A stretch of 64,000 nucleotides of DNA from Aliivibrio salmonicida LFI1238 (GTDB lineage Bacteria > Pseudomonadota > Gammaproteobacteria > Enterobacterales > Vibrionaceae): NCBI RefSeq assembly GCF_000196495.1, contig NC_011312.1:310001-374000 (forward strand), written 5' to 3'. The notes beneath the pieces are model-generated. The model worked only from the letters and a program-made list of their open reading frames with translations, did not search any database and was not told the origin of the DNA. The position numbers and the translations under genes were made by a program. Shown piece by piece: positions 34,001-42,958 of this stretch. Position 1 is the first letter of the stretch. Each line of letters begins with the position of its first letter.

Positions 34001-35915
34001 TTTCTTTTTCTTCAATTTGTTCTTGAAGATCCATCCACTCCATCTCAACATCTTCTAGCTCTGATTTTGCTGATGCTTGAGTTGCTAATACTTCGGTTAA
34101 GCGTTTTTTGTTTTCTGCCTCATACAGGGAGACATCACCCAATTCTTCTTCTGCTTTACTTATGGTGTTATTCAGAGCGTCCATTTTCTTTTCAAGCTTT
34201 GTTACTTCTTTACGCAGTGGGGCGATTTGTTTTCTGAATTCAGCCTCTTTGCGTTTTTGTTCTTTTTTCTCAGCCGCACTTAAGCTGGTTGAGGCGCTTG
34301 GACTGTCTTGTTTATCTTGTTGCAGTTGTTCTTTGCGCTCTGATTTATTTTGTTCTGTTAGCCACTTGTAGTAATCGTTTAAGTCACCATCAAAAGGCAT
34401 TACTTGACGATCGTGAACGAGGTAAAGATCATCCGTTGTTGCACGCAGTAGATATCTATCGTGGCTAACAATAACCATTGCGCCTTCAAAGGTTTGCAGC
34501 GCCATGGTTAAGGCTTGGCGCATGTCTAAATCAAGGTGGTTGGTTGGTTCATCGAGTAGCAGCATGTTTGGTTTTTGCCATACAACGAGAGCTAAAACTA
34601 AGCGTGCTTTTTCTCCACCAGAAAACGGACCCACTTTATCTAAGGCTTTTTCGCCTTTAAAACCAAAGCTGCCTAAGTAATCACGTAACTGTTGCTCGGT
34701 ATGATTAGGGGCAACTTGCATTAGATGTTGCAGTGGCGTTTCTTCAACTTGCAGCGTTTCTAATTGGTGTTGTGCAAAATACCCAATTTTCACGCCTTGA
34801 GAATACGTGAATATGCCGCTTTGAGGTGCGAGTTCACCGGACAATATTTTGATTAAGGTCGATTTACCAGCGCCATTTCGACCTAATAGACCAATGCGGC
34901 TACCTGGAACTAAATTCAATCGAATTTGTTCTAGGATGGTATTGTTTTCGTAACCGGCACTTACTTCATCCATCATTAAAATTGGATTTGGCAGAGCATC
35001 AGGTTCTCTAAAATTAAACGTAAATGGGTTGTCTAATTGTGCAGGTAATACTTTTTCCATTTTCTCTAGTGCTTTAATACGACTTTGCGCTTGGCGAGCT
35101 TTAGAGGCTTTATAACGGAAACGGTCTATGTAGGACTGCATATGTGACATGTTCTTTTGTTGCTTCTGATATTTCGCTTGTTGCAGCACTAGTTTTTCAG
35201 AACGCTGGATCTCGAACGATGAGTAGTTACCGGTATATTCGTTTAGTTGCTGATTCTCAACATGAACAATACGATTGATTACTGGATCCAGAAAATCGCG
35301 GTCATGAGAAATGAGCATTAAGGTGCCTGGGTAGTTTTGTAACCAACGCTCTAGCCACATAACGGCATCTAAATCTAAGTGGTTGGTTGGTTCATCGAGT
35401 AACAAAAGATCCGAGTGGCAAAGTAGTGCTTGAGCTAAGTTTAAACGCATACGCCAGCCACCAGAGAATTGAGTTAAATTCCAATCCATCTGTTGTTGTG
35501 AAAAGCCTAAACCATTTAATAATTCAGCCGCACGTGAGTTAATGGTATAACCACCAACGATGTCGATCTTACTGTGTAATTCAGCAACTAATGTTCCGTT
35601 ATCGGCTTCTTCGGCTTCGATGAGTTGAGCTTCTAAGTTGCGATATTCACGGTCGCCATCAATAACATAATCCAGTGCTTTACGCTCTAATGCCGGAGTT
35701 TCTTGCGCTACCCACGCGAGTTCCCAATGGTGAGGAACTCGATTTGAGCCGCCATCAACACTTAGTTCGCCTTTAATTAAGGCAAAAAGAGTGGATTTAC
35801 CACAGCCGTTTTTTCCGACCAAGCCAACTTTATCACCAGGGTGAATGGTTGCTGATGCTTGTTCTAATAATGGCTTCCCGCCACGAAGTAATTGAATGTC
35901 TGAAAAAGTAATCAT
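33984..35915 (-). CDS. yheS: ABC-F family ATPase YheS
   Basis: A 643-residue cytosolic ABC-F protein with two nucleotide-binding domains and no membrane part; such proteins act on ribosomes. Walker A motifs are GLVGKNGCGKSTLF (about residue 33) and GLLGRNGAGKSTLI (about 342), the signatures FSGGWRMRLNLAQAL and FSGGEKARLVLAL, and the Walker B LLLLDEPTNHLDLD and MLLLDEPTNHLDLD. A charged coiled-coil C-terminal extension covers about residues 530-643. The ATG at 35915 directly precedes the first beta strand. Divergent from kefG. Confidence 0.97.
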   Translation of the reverse strand: MITFSDIQLLRGGKPLLEQASATIHPGDKVGLVGKNGCGKSTLFALIKGELSVDGGSNRVPHHWELAWVAQETPALERKALDYVIDGDREYRNLEAQLIEAEEADNGTLVAELHSKIDIVGGYTINSRAAELLNGLGFSQQQMDWNLTQFSGGWRMRLNLAQALLCHSDLLLLDEPTNHLDLDAVMWLERWLQNYPGTLMLISHDRDFLDPVINRIVHVENQQLNEYTGNYSSFEIQRSEKLVLQQAKYQKQQKNMSHMQSYIDRFRYKASKARQAQSRIKALEKMEKVLPAQLDNPFTFNFREPDALPNPILMMDEVSAGYENNTILEQIRLNLVPGSRIGLLGRNGAGKSTLIKILSGELAPQSGIFTYSQGVKIGYFAQHQLETLQVEETPLQHLMQVAPNHTEQQLRDYLGSFGFKGEKALDKVGPFSGGEKARLVLALVVWQKPNMLLLDEPTNHLDLDMRQALTMALQTFEGAMVIVSHDRYLLRATTDDLYLVHDRQVMPFDGDLNDYYKWLTEQNKSERKEQLQQDKQDSPSASTSLSAAEKKEQKRKEAEFRKQIAPLRKEVTKLEKKMDALNNTISKAEEELGDVSLYEAENKKRLTEVLATQASAKSELEDVEMEWMDLQEQIEEKENEARS

Positions 35916-36063
35916 GCTGTGGTGTTCATCTCTTTATTGGCTAAATGTAGAATACGAGGAGCATAGTAGGCGGAAGAGGGAAGATTGTCGATATGGAAAT
36001 AGTCTGTATGATGGAGGCAATGACTCATTTAGAACAATAAAAAGAGAAGTCTGAAAGGAATTT

Positions 36064-36636
36064 ATGACTCAATCTAATGACGTGCTATTAACATCCACTC
36101 CGTTGCCAAAAATATTGGTTATCCTCGCGCATCCCGATCCAGAACATTCGATTGCAAATAAAGCCATTTTAGCGGCTTACCAGCAGTTGCCTCATGTAAC
36201 CGTACATGATTTATATGCTACTTATCCTGAATTTTTTATTGATGTTGTGTACGAGCATGAATTACTCGCACAGCACGATATTATTGTTTTTCAACATCCG
36301 TTATATCTTTATTCTTGCCCTTCTCTGCTAAAAGAATGGATGGACTGCGTACTTGGAAAGGGATTCGCCTATGGTGAGGGAAATGCTCTAAAAGGTAAGC
36401 AGTGGCGTAGTGTGATTACTGCGGGTGGTATTGAAGAGGCATTTTCTGAGACGGGTTATAACCAACATTCAATGGATGATATTTTAATTCCGTTTAAGAT
36501 CACGGCGGCGTTGTGTCAGATGGAGTGGATAACACCGTCAGTGCAATATTGGGCACGTAAAATTACGATAGAAAAAAGACAGTCTTATATTAATGATTAC
36601 AGAAACTGGTTATTAAATCCTAAGGGAGAACTCTAA
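36064..36636 (+). CDS. kefG: glutathione-regulated potassium-efflux ancillary protein KefG
   Basis: A 190-residue flavodoxin-fold (NAD(P)H quinone oxidoreductase-like) protein needed for full KefB activity. Family features are VILAHPDPEHSIANKAIL near residues 20-37, VFQHPLYLYSCPSLLKEWMD near 75-94 and VITAGGIEEAFSETGYN. Its stop overlaps the kefB start (TAATG), so the two are translationally coupled as expected for a soluble regulator and its channel. Start at 36064 follows GAAAGGAATTT. Confidence 0.95.
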   Translation: MTQSNDVLLTSTPLPKILVILAHPDPEHSIANKAILAAYQQLPHVTVHDLYATYPEFFIDVVYEHELLAQHDIIVFQHPLYLYSCPSLLKEWMDCVLGKGFAYGEGNALKGKQWRSVITAGGIEEAFSETGYNQHSMDDILIPFKITAALCQMEWITPSVQYWARKITIEKRQSYINDYRNWLLNPKGEL

Positions 36637-38426
36637 TGGCAGGCGATTGGCTACATACCAGTGCGATATTTTTAGCTGCTGCTGTGGTTACGGTGCCATT
36701 GGCTCAACGATTTGGCTTAGGGGCTGTACTCGGTTATTTACTCGCGGGCATCGCTATTGGACCGTGGGGATTACAACTTATTTCAGATGTTGATGCTATT
36801 TTGCACTTCTCTGAATTTGGCGTGGTGCTTCTTTTATTTTTAATAGGCTTGGAACTGAACCCCAATAAATTATGGAAAATGCGAAAACCTATTATTGGTT
36901 TAGGCGGCAGTCAGGTGGTGGTGACATCGTGTGTGATCACCGCTGCAATGATGTTTTATGGTTTGGCGTGGCAAGTCAGTGTCGTTATCGGTATGGGATT
37001 GGCTTTGTCTTCAACGGCCATTGCGTTACGAGTCATTGAAGAGCGGAAGTTATCTGATTCAGAAAGTGGTCAGTCAGGTTTTGCGGTGTTGTTGTTCCAA
37101 GATATTGCCGTCATTCCTATGTTAGCGGTATTGCCAGTATTAGCGGGTGGCGCAAGTGGTAATTGGCTCGATGGATTATGGGTACTCGCCGGCGTAATTG
37201 GTATTTTTACGTTAGGGCATTTCTTATTACGTCCATTATTTAGCTATGTTGTTAAAAGTGGCGCGCGAGAACTGTTCACTGTCGCCGCGTTATTGCTTGT
37301 TATCGGTGTTTCGGCAGCAATGAAAGAACTTGGGTTATCCATGGCGTTAGGGGCTTTTCTCGCTGGTGTGTTATTGGCCGAAAGTGAATTTCGTCATGAG
37401 TTAGAGGTTGCGATTGAACCTTTCAAAGGATTGTTGTTAGGTTTGTTTTTTATTGCTGTTGGTATGTCGGTCAATTTAGGCTTATTACTTCAGTACCCAG
37501 TCGAAATAGTCATTGCTGTTACCTTATTAGTGGCATCAAAAGGATTTCTTCTTTACGGTTTAGCTCGAACTTTTGGAACGCAAGCCAAAGCCCGAAGCCA
37601 AATGGCGATGATTTTAAGCCAAGGGGGGGAATTTGCGTTTGTCTTGTTTACTGCGGCACAAATGGAAGGCTTGTTGAGTAAGGAATTGACGGCGTTTTTA
37701 TTAGTGGTGGTCAGTTTGTCTATGATGACGACGCCATTGCTATTGATTGCTCAAGATAAATGGTTTGCAAGAACATTGAACCATGAAGAAGAGATGCCGT
37801 TATCTGATTTCACCCACGCCACCCAGCCAAAAGTGATCATAGCCGGTTTTGGTCGATTTGGTCAGATTGTCGGTCGTTTGTTGTTTGCGAATAAAATTAA
37901 GTTAACCATTTTAGAAGGGGATCCAAGTCAAATTCGTTTGCTGAGAAAATTTGGTTATAAAGTGTATTACGGTGATGCGACTCAAGTTGAACTATTAAGA
38001 GCCGCAGGAGCCGAAAAAGCAGAAGCAATCGTGATTTGTAAAACAGATCCTCAGAAGGTGATGGAGATTGTGGCGTTATGTAAACAACATTTCCCTCACT
38101 TAAAAATATTGGCTCGTGCTCGTAGCCGAGTAGAAGCGTATGAGTTACTCAATGAAGGGGTTGATCACTTTTCTCGAGAAACTTTTTATGGAGCCCTTGA
38201 TTTAGGACGACAAACCCTCACATCTTTGGGTATGCATCCTTATCAGGCCAAGCGTGCAGAGTCGCATTTTAAAAAGTTAGATGTTGCTATGCTAAAAGAA
38301 TTGTTACCATTGCATTCAGATGACAAAATTCTGGCTTCTAAAGCGAAAGCCGCTCGAATAGAGTTAGAAGAGATTTTTGGTTTGGAAATGGAAAGTGAAC
38401 GTTCAAACCAGGCTCACTGGGATTAA
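36636..38426 (+). CDS. kefB: glutathione-regulated potassium-efflux system protein KefB
   Basis: Inner-membrane K+/H+ antiporter of the CPA2 family, gated by glutathione and its electrophile adducts. The 596 residues comprise about twelve membrane segments (residues 1-375, with LSSTAIALRVIEERKL and LGAFLAGVLLAESEFRHELE typical of the family) and a cytosolic RCK/TrkA-N domain from about 400 (VIIAGFGRFGQIVGRLL, Rossmann glycine motif). Coupled to kefG upstream and 20 bp from yheV downstream; the operon order kefG-kefB-yheV-slyD is the conserved one. Confidence 0.96.
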   Translation: MAGDWLHTSAIFLAAAVVTVPLAQRFGLGAVLGYLLAGIAIGPWGLQLISDVDAILHFSEFGVVLLLFLIGLELNPNKLWKMRKPIIGLGGSQVVVTSCVITAAMMFYGLAWQVSVVIGMGLALSSTAIALRVIEERKLSDSESGQSGFAVLLFQDIAVIPMLAVLPVLAGGASGNWLDGLWVLAGVIGIFTLGHFLLRPLFSYVVKSGARELFTVAALLLVIGVSAAMKELGLSMALGAFLAGVLLAESEFRHELEVAIEPFKGLLLGLFFIAVGMSVNLGLLLQYPVEIVIAVTLLVASKGFLLYGLARTFGTQAKARSQMAMILSQGGEFAFVLFTAAQMEGLLSKELTAFLLVVVSLSMMTTPLLLIAQDKWFARTLNHEEEMPLSDFTHATQPKVIIAGFGRFGQIVGRLLFANKIKLTILEGDPSQIRLLRKFGYKVYYGDATQVELLRAAGAEKAEAIVICKTDPQKVMEIVALCKQHFPHLKILARARSRVEAYELLNEGVDHFSRETFYGALDLGRQTLTSLGMHPYQAKRAESHFKKLDVAMLKELLPLHSDDKILASKAKAARIELEEIFGLEMESERSNQAHWD

Positions 38427-38446
38427 TTTGCACAAGGATATTTACC

Positions 38447-38641
38447 GTGAAAAAAAGATTCATTGCGGGTGCAGTTTGTCCGTCATGTAAAGTGTCAGAC
38501 ACTCTACGTTGGTGGCAAGAAAGTAATATTGAGCATGTCGAATGTGTGGAGTGTGGTCATATGGATCGCAGAACCCCGAAATCGATAGAAACAAGCAAAC
38601 ACGCTCAAGATGATGTTATTGGTGTATTTAAACCTGAATAG
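38447..38641 (+). CDS. yheV: YheV family zinc-ribbon protein
   Basis: A 64-residue protein with two CxxC pairs (GAVCPSCK at residues 10-13, ECVECGHM near 33-36), forming a putative zinc ribbon. Short, cytoplasmic, of unknown function, conserved next to kefB and slyD. An AAGGAT about ten bases upstream of the GTG start serves as ribosome binding site. Confidence 0.93.
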   Translation: MKKRFIAGAVCPSCKVSDTLRWWQESNIEHVECVECGHMDRRTPKSIETSKHAQDDVIGVFKPE

Positions 38642-38698
38642 CGTTATCTTTGTGGCAATAAATATCATCCTTTAATGCGAAGTGCATCCGGAGTTAAA

Positions 38699-39289
38699 AT
38701 GAAAATTGAAAAGAATGTTGTAGTTAGCCTTGCTTACCAAGTTAAAACTGAAGAAGGCGTTGTTGTTGATCAATCAACAGCTGAAGCACCTCTTGATTAC
38801 TTACACGGCCACGACAATCTGATTGTTGGTCTTGAAAAAGCACTTGAAGGCAAAGTTGCAGGCGATAAGTTCAGCATCACTGTTGCTCCAGAAGAAGCGT
38901 ACGGCGAGCACATGGATGAGATGATTCAACGTGTTCCTGCTGATGTATTCCAAGGCGTTGAGCAAATTGAAGTTGGCATGCGTTTCCTTGCTGACACCGA
39001 TCAAGGTCCAATTCCTGTAGAAGTAACGGAAGTTGATGGCGACGAAGTTGTTGTTGATGGTAACCACATGCTTGCTGGTCAAACACTAGGCTTTGAAGTT
39101 GAAGTGATTGCGGTTCGTGCTGCGACTGAAGAAGAAGCAACTCATGGTCATGTTCATCAAGAAGGTGGCTGTGGTCACGATCACGGACACGACCATGATC
39201 ATGAAGGCGGTTGTTGTGGTGGCGAAGGCCATTCTCACGAGCACAAAGAAGATCATGAGTGTTGTGGTAGCGGTAACTGCTCTAAGTAA
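38699..39289 (+). CDS. slyD: FKBP-type peptidyl-prolyl isomerase SlyD
   Basis: Prolyl isomerase, chaperone and metal-binding protein of 196 residues. The FKBP domain with the insert-in-flap covers residues 1-145 (DYLHGHDNLIVGLEKALEGK, EEAYGEHM). The tail from about 148 is His/Cys/Glu-rich (HGHVHQEGGCGHDHGHDHDH and CCGGEGHSHEHK), as expected for a nickel-binding SlyD, used in hydrogenase maturation in other species. The frame extends to 38675, but ATG 38699 (MKIEKNVVVSLAYQV) follows CCGGAG and matches the family. Convergent with slyX. Confidence 0.96.
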   Translation: MKIEKNVVVSLAYQVKTEEGVVVDQSTAEAPLDYLHGHDNLIVGLEKALEGKVAGDKFSITVAPEEAYGEHMDEMIQRVPADVFQGVEQIEVGMRFLADTDQGPIPVEVTEVDGDEVVVDGNHMLAGQTLGFEVEVIAVRAATEEEATHGHVHQEGGCGHDHGHDHDHEGGCCGGEGHSHEHKEDHECCGSGNCSK

Positions 39290-39299
39290 TCTTTTAAGA

Positions 39300-39476
39300 A
39301 CAGAAACGAGGACGCTTCGCTTGAGAGTTTAGGGGCGAGGAAGAGCTTCGTACTGTAGAAATTAAAAAACCGTAGGTGCTGATGCATTTACGGTTTTTGT
39401 GTTTTTAGGTTTCTGAGTGCTCGATTTACTCTTCCTCGTCCCTAGAGCGTAGCGTTCTCGACTCTCGCCCCTGCTC
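39300..39476. repeat. inverted pair of CTCG-type repeat modules flanking the slyD/slyX terminator
   Basis: Left copy 39303-39345 (ACGAGGACGCTTCGCTTGAG, then GGGGCGAGGAAGAG) and right copy 39430-39476 (CTCTTCCTCGTCCCTAGAGC, then GTAGCGTTCTCGACTCTCGC) are inverted relative to each other around the hairpin at 39363-39398. The right copy ends at the slyX stop. Confidence 0.8.
39363..39398. terminator. bidirectional terminator between slyD and slyX
   Basis: AAAAAACCGTAGGTGCTGAT, then GCATTTACGGTTTTT: stem with A-run on one side and T-run on the other, so it can serve both convergent genes. Diverged relative of the tpiA/glpX/zapB hairpin. Confidence 0.82.
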
Positions 39477-39701
39477 TTAGTAATGTGGTGGTGGCGTTTC
39501 TTCTGATGCATCCGCCATACTTGACGTATCCATCGTTTTCATTTTGCCTACAACAAATTTCATTTGAACTTGCATGTTGGTGATCAGCAATTGTTGTTGT
39601 GATAACGCATCGTTTAATTCATCAATTGTTTGTTCTTGGAACGCCATTTGGCATTCTAAATCACTGATTTTTAGTTCTAGTTGTTTTATGTCTGTTGTCA
39701 T
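39477..39701 (-). CDS. slyX: SlyX family protein
   Basis: A 74-residue coiled-coil protein (MTTDIKQLELKISDLECQMA, then FQEQTIDELNDALSQQQLLI) ending in the Pro-rich tail ETPPPHY, the SlyX hallmark. Function unknown; conserved beside slyD. The frame runs from 39716 but ATG 39701 fits and overlaps the stop of the WD40 lipoprotein gene by 4 bp (ATGA), implying coupling. Confidence 0.95.
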   Translation of the reverse strand: MTTDIKQLELKISDLECQMAFQEQTIDELNDALSQQQLLITNMQVQMKFVVGKMKTMDTSSMADASEETPPPHY

Positions 39702-40717
39702 TCTTCTATCAACCACGCTTGAGCTATTCCGGCTGAGGTGGCTGAAATGACTCGTTGTTTTTTATCAATAGCGACATCATACACTACGGCTGTTGGTGGG
39801 CGTGCATCTTTTAGTGGTTCAGCTCGCCATTGTTCTTGTTTCTTACCTGAGGGTATATTCCATAATTTTATCGTACCAGCAGGGGAACCGGTAACAAGAT
39901 AATTGCCATCATCACTAAAACGGGCAGTAGAAAATACTTGCTGACGAGAAAAAGTGCTCAATGTTGATATTTTTTGACCGGTTTTTAAATCCCAAATAAA
40001 GCCTTCATTTCCACCATCGGCAGTTAATGCAAATTTCCCATCACGCTGCAAAGCAATGCGGCTTACTCGTTTATCATGTTCAAAAGTATATATAATTTGC
40101 CCTGTAGTGGTATCCCAAAAATAAGCAAAATGGTCATTTCCTCCAGAGAGCGCAAATTTCCCATTTGCAGATAGGGCGACAGAGTTTATTTTTTCTCTAT
40201 GAGCCAAAAACTCCAAACGGCGCCCCGTTGCTAAATCAATATAAATCGCTTTACCGTTAGATAAACCAAGTAGGACTTGCTGTCCATTACTTGAAATATC
40301 GACATCACGGATAATGCCATCAGAGATGGACCATAATCCTTCAGATACGCCCATACCCAAATCCCAGACCGCAAAATTAGTTTGGGTTGCCGTAATAGCA
40401 AAACGAGAGTTGTCTGAAATCTTAATATGGGAGACGACAGACTTAAGTTGGTCTTGCTCACCAAAATACGTTAATTCTTTATTCTCAATGAGATCCCAAA
40501 AATGGAGGCCACTTTTTTTATTTAATTGAGGATTTTTATCTTTGGGGTGAGGTTTTACATAGAATAAAGCAAACCGTGCGTCTCTACTTAAAGCGAAACT
40601 GGTGGTTCCTTCAGGGGCCATCTCCCAACGTTGAACGTCAGAGTTATTAAAGAAACAGCCAGCTAATGTCAGTGTAATGACAAATATTGCAAGGTATTGA
40701 GAGATAACGCGCATCAA
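39698..40717 (-). CDS. WD40-repeat lipoprotein
   Basis: A 339-residue predicted lipoprotein: signal residues 1-20 with lipobox LAGC (Cys21 counting from the first Met), then a beta-propeller with WD40-like blades ending in IDL, FWD, WDL and LWN (HREKINSVALSANGKFALSG is a clear blade). Seven blades are plausible. Such proteins are scaffolds; partner unknown. It precedes slyX with a 4-bp overlap. Two tandem ATGs (40717, 40714) leave the start open by one codon. Confidence 0.88.
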   Translation of the reverse strand: MMRVISQYLAIFVITLTLAGCFFNNSDVQRWEMAPEGTTSFALSRDARFALFYVKPHPKDKNPQLNKKSGLHFWDLIENKELTYFGEQDQLKSVVSHIKISDNSRFAITATQTNFAVWDLGMGVSEGLWSISDGIIRDVDISSNGQQVLLGLSNGKAIYIDLATGRRLEFLAHREKINSVALSANGKFALSGGNDHFAYFWDTTTGQIIYTFEHDKRVSRIALQRDGKFALTADGGNEGFIWDLKTGQKISTLSTFSRQQVFSTARFSDDGNYLVTGSPAGTIKLWNIPSGKKQEQWRAEPLKDARPPTAVVYDVAIDKKQRVISATSAGIAQAWLIEE

Positions 40718-40843
40718 ATTGAACTACTCGTTTGTAATGTGTCTATAAGTACTAGTATATTGTGATGAGCACTATTTCGCATCTTTATCTAAATAATTGA
40801 ATAAGAAAATGAGGCAGCACCTCAAATAATTCGGAGTTTTGAA

Positions 40844-41638
40844 ATGAAATCTATCTTTAAAGTATCGCTACTTGCTGCAACTGTTGCATTTGTTGTTGGT
40901 TGTCAGAAAGAAGAAGCACCAAAAACAGAAGCAACTACGCTACCTGCAAAAATTGAAGCATCAGCAGAAGGCGCAACAGCATCAACATTTGCTTCTGAAG
41001 ATGAAAAAGCGGGTTATGCAATCGGTGCATCATTGGCTAAATACTTAAACTCTAATTTAGAGAAACAAACAGAACTAGGCTTAGACCTGAAAAAAGCCGA
41101 TGTGCTTGCTGGCGTAACGGATGTATTTAACGGTAAAGAACGTCTAACTGATGAGCAAATTCAAGGCGCTCTACAAGCATTAGATCAACGTGTTGCTGAA
41201 ATCGGTAAAAAGAAAGCGGCTGCTGAATCTGAAGCAAATATTAAAGCGGGGGCAGATTATCGTGCTAAGTTTGCAAAAGAAGACGGCGTAATAAAAACGG
41301 AATCAGGTCTGTTATACAAAGTACTTACACCTGCTGATGGCCCTAAACCAAAAGACACAGATACCGTTGTAGTTCATTACACTGGTACGTTAATTGATGG
41401 CACTAAGTTTGATAGCTCTTATGATCGTAAGCAACCTGCTACGTTCCCTCTTAATGCTGTAATTCCAGGTTGGACTGAAGGTGTTCAATTAATGAACGTG
41501 GGTTCTAAATACAAGTTCGTTGTTCCTGCTGAATTAGGTTACGGCGCTCAAGGTAACCAAGCGATTCCTGCAAATTCAACATTGGTATTTGATGTTGAAT
41601 TGCTAGAAATTAAAGACGCAGCAAAACCTGCAAAATAA
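40844..41638 (+). CDS. fkpA: FKBP-type peptidyl-prolyl isomerase FkpA, lipoprotein-like
   Basis: Periplasmic prolyl isomerase and chaperone for envelope proteins. The 264 residues comprise a signal with lipobox VVGC (Cys20), an N-terminal dimerisation domain (SEDEKAGYAIGASLAKYLNS and following helices, about residues 50-135) and a C-terminal FKBP domain (VVVHYTGTLIDGTKFDSSYD, LGYGAQGNQAIPANSTLVFD). E. coli FkpA is soluble; the cysteine here suggests membrane anchoring. CGGAG lies upstream of the ATG and a terminator follows. Confidence 0.94.
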   Translation: MKSIFKVSLLAATVAFVVGCQKEEAPKTEATTLPAKIEASAEGATASTFASEDEKAGYAIGASLAKYLNSNLEKQTELGLDLKKADVLAGVTDVFNGKERLTDEQIQGALQALDQRVAEIGKKKAAAESEANIKAGADYRAKFAKEDGVIKTESGLLYKVLTPADGPKPKDTDTVVVHYTGTLIDGTKFDSSYDRKQPATFPLNAVIPGWTEGVQLMNVGSKYKFVVPAELGYGAQGNQAIPANSTLVFDVELLEIKDAAKPAK

Positions 41639-41686
41639 TCTTAGCGAAGATTAAATAATCTAAACTTTGTTTTAGATCACTGAATT

Positions 41687-41714
41687 AGCCCCGGCACTTG
41701 CTGGGGTTTTTTAT
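41687..41714 (+). terminator. terminator after fkpA
   Basis: AGCCCCGGCACTTGCTGGGG followed by TTTTTTATTTT: GC-rich stem and T-run about 50 bp after the stop. Confidence 0.85.
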
Positions 41715-41835
41715 TTTCATGCAAATATTCTGATAAACTTGATGGAATTATTTTAAGCAACAGGTTCGATACCTATTTATTGTTATAAATCGGTATTAGG
41801 CACTCGTTGGGTAAACAGACGTTAAGTTGGTGAAT

Positions 41836-42540
41836 ATGAACATTGAAACGGCTATAGAAGAGCGTTTATCTGAAATGAAGCCATTTACTGAATTTGATCA
41901 TCATATCTTGCAGTCTTACGAAGCCGTCGTAGATGGTATCGCAAGTTTGATTGGCAATTATTGTGAAATCGTTCTGCATTCACTTGAAGATATAAATAAA
42001 TCGGCGGTAAAAATTGCCAATGGTGAGAATACAGGCCGTAAAGTAGGTTCTCCAATTACGGATCTTGCTTTGCAAATGTTAAAAGATATTCAAAGATCAA
42101 AACGAAATTTTTCTCGTTCATACTTCACTCGTGCAAAGGGTGGTGTATTGATGAAGTCGATTACCATTGCGATCCGTAATGGTGACCAACGAATTATCGG
42201 CCTGCTTTGTATCAACATAAACTTGGACGCGCCATTTTCTCAAGTACTGCAATCTTTTATGCCAAGTGAAGAAGCAAATGAAGCCGCTTCGAGCGTCAAT
42301 TTTGCGAGTGATGTTGATGAACTTGTTGATCAAACGGTAAAACGTACGATTGATGAAATTAATGCAGATAAAGAAGTGGGCAATAATGCGAAGAACAAAC
42401 AGATAGTGATTGATCTGTATGATAAAGGTATTTTCGATATTAAAGATGCGATTAACCGCGTGGCTGATCAGTTAAATATTTCTAAACACACTGTGTATCT
42501 TTATATTCGTCAAAGAAAAATAGAGGATGGTGAGAAGTGA
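41836..42540 (+). CDS. yheO: YheO-like PAS/HTH transcriptional regulator
   Basis: A protein of 234 residues with an N-terminal YheO PAS-like domain (ILQSYEAVVDGIASLIGNYC, IANGENTGRKVGSPITDLAL, about residues 22-120) and a C-terminal helix-turn-helix (DAINRVADQLNISKHTVYLY). Belongs to the YheO/DauR family of DNA-binding regulators. The frame opens with TTG 41827 and GTG 41830; ATG 41836 leaves about 20 residues before the domain, as in E. coli YheO. The tusD start overlaps its stop by 4 bp, giving the conserved yheO-tusDCB operon. Confidence 0.92.
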   Translation: MNIETAIEERLSEMKPFTEFDHHILQSYEAVVDGIASLIGNYCEIVLHSLEDINKSAVKIANGENTGRKVGSPITDLALQMLKDIQRSKRNFSRSYFTRAKGGVLMKSITIAIRNGDQRIIGLLCININLDAPFSQVLQSFMPSEEANEAASSVNFASDVDELVDQTVKRTIDEINADKEVGNNAKNKQIVIDLYDKGIFDIKDAINRVADQLNISKHTVYLYIRQRKIEDGEK

Positions 42541-42929
42541 GTTTAACTTATGGCATAGTCGTCAATGGTTCAGCTTATGGCACCCAAGCATCAAGACAAG
42601 CGTATCAGTTTTCTAAAGCTTTGATTGAACAAGGTCATACATTAAAAAAAGTATTCTTCTATCAAGACGGAGTGTTAAATGCATCTGCATTGATTTTACC
42701 TGCAAATGATGAAGTGAATATTACACAAGCGTGGCAACAACTTGCGAGTGAACATTCTATTGAGTTGGAAACTTGTGTTGCGGCGGCATTGCGTCGTGGT
42801 GTGATAGGGGAAGAAGAAGCAAACCAGCACAAACTTTCTCAACATAACTTAGCATCAGGCTTTCAACAGGCAGGACTCGGTGGTTTAGCGACTGCGTTGT
42901 TACGTTATGATCGTGTAATTCAATTTTAA
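42537..42929 (+). CDS. tusD: sulfurtransferase complex subunit TusD
   Basis: Sulfur-relay protein for 2-thiolation of tRNA wobble uridine (mnm5s2U); accepts sulfur from TusA through a persulfide. The product of 130 residues starts with GTG at 42537 (overlapping yheO) and has the DsrE fold with the catalytic Cys at residue 80 in LETCVAAALRRG. Forms TusBCD with the next two genes. Confidence 0.96.
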   Translation: MSLTYGIVVNGSAYGTQASRQAYQFSKALIEQGHTLKKVFFYQDGVLNASALILPANDEVNITQAWQQLASEHSIELETCVAAALRRGVIGEEEANQHKLSQHNLASGFQQAGLGGLATALLRYDRVIQF

Positions 42930-42958
42930 TCACTTGGTTATCAGTCATTAGGAACATA

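Noticed and set aside
38801..39140. Open frames opposite slyD
   Set aside because: Antisense shadows of a well-supported gene; composition (Gln/Leu/His) reflects the reverse of acidic and His-rich codons.
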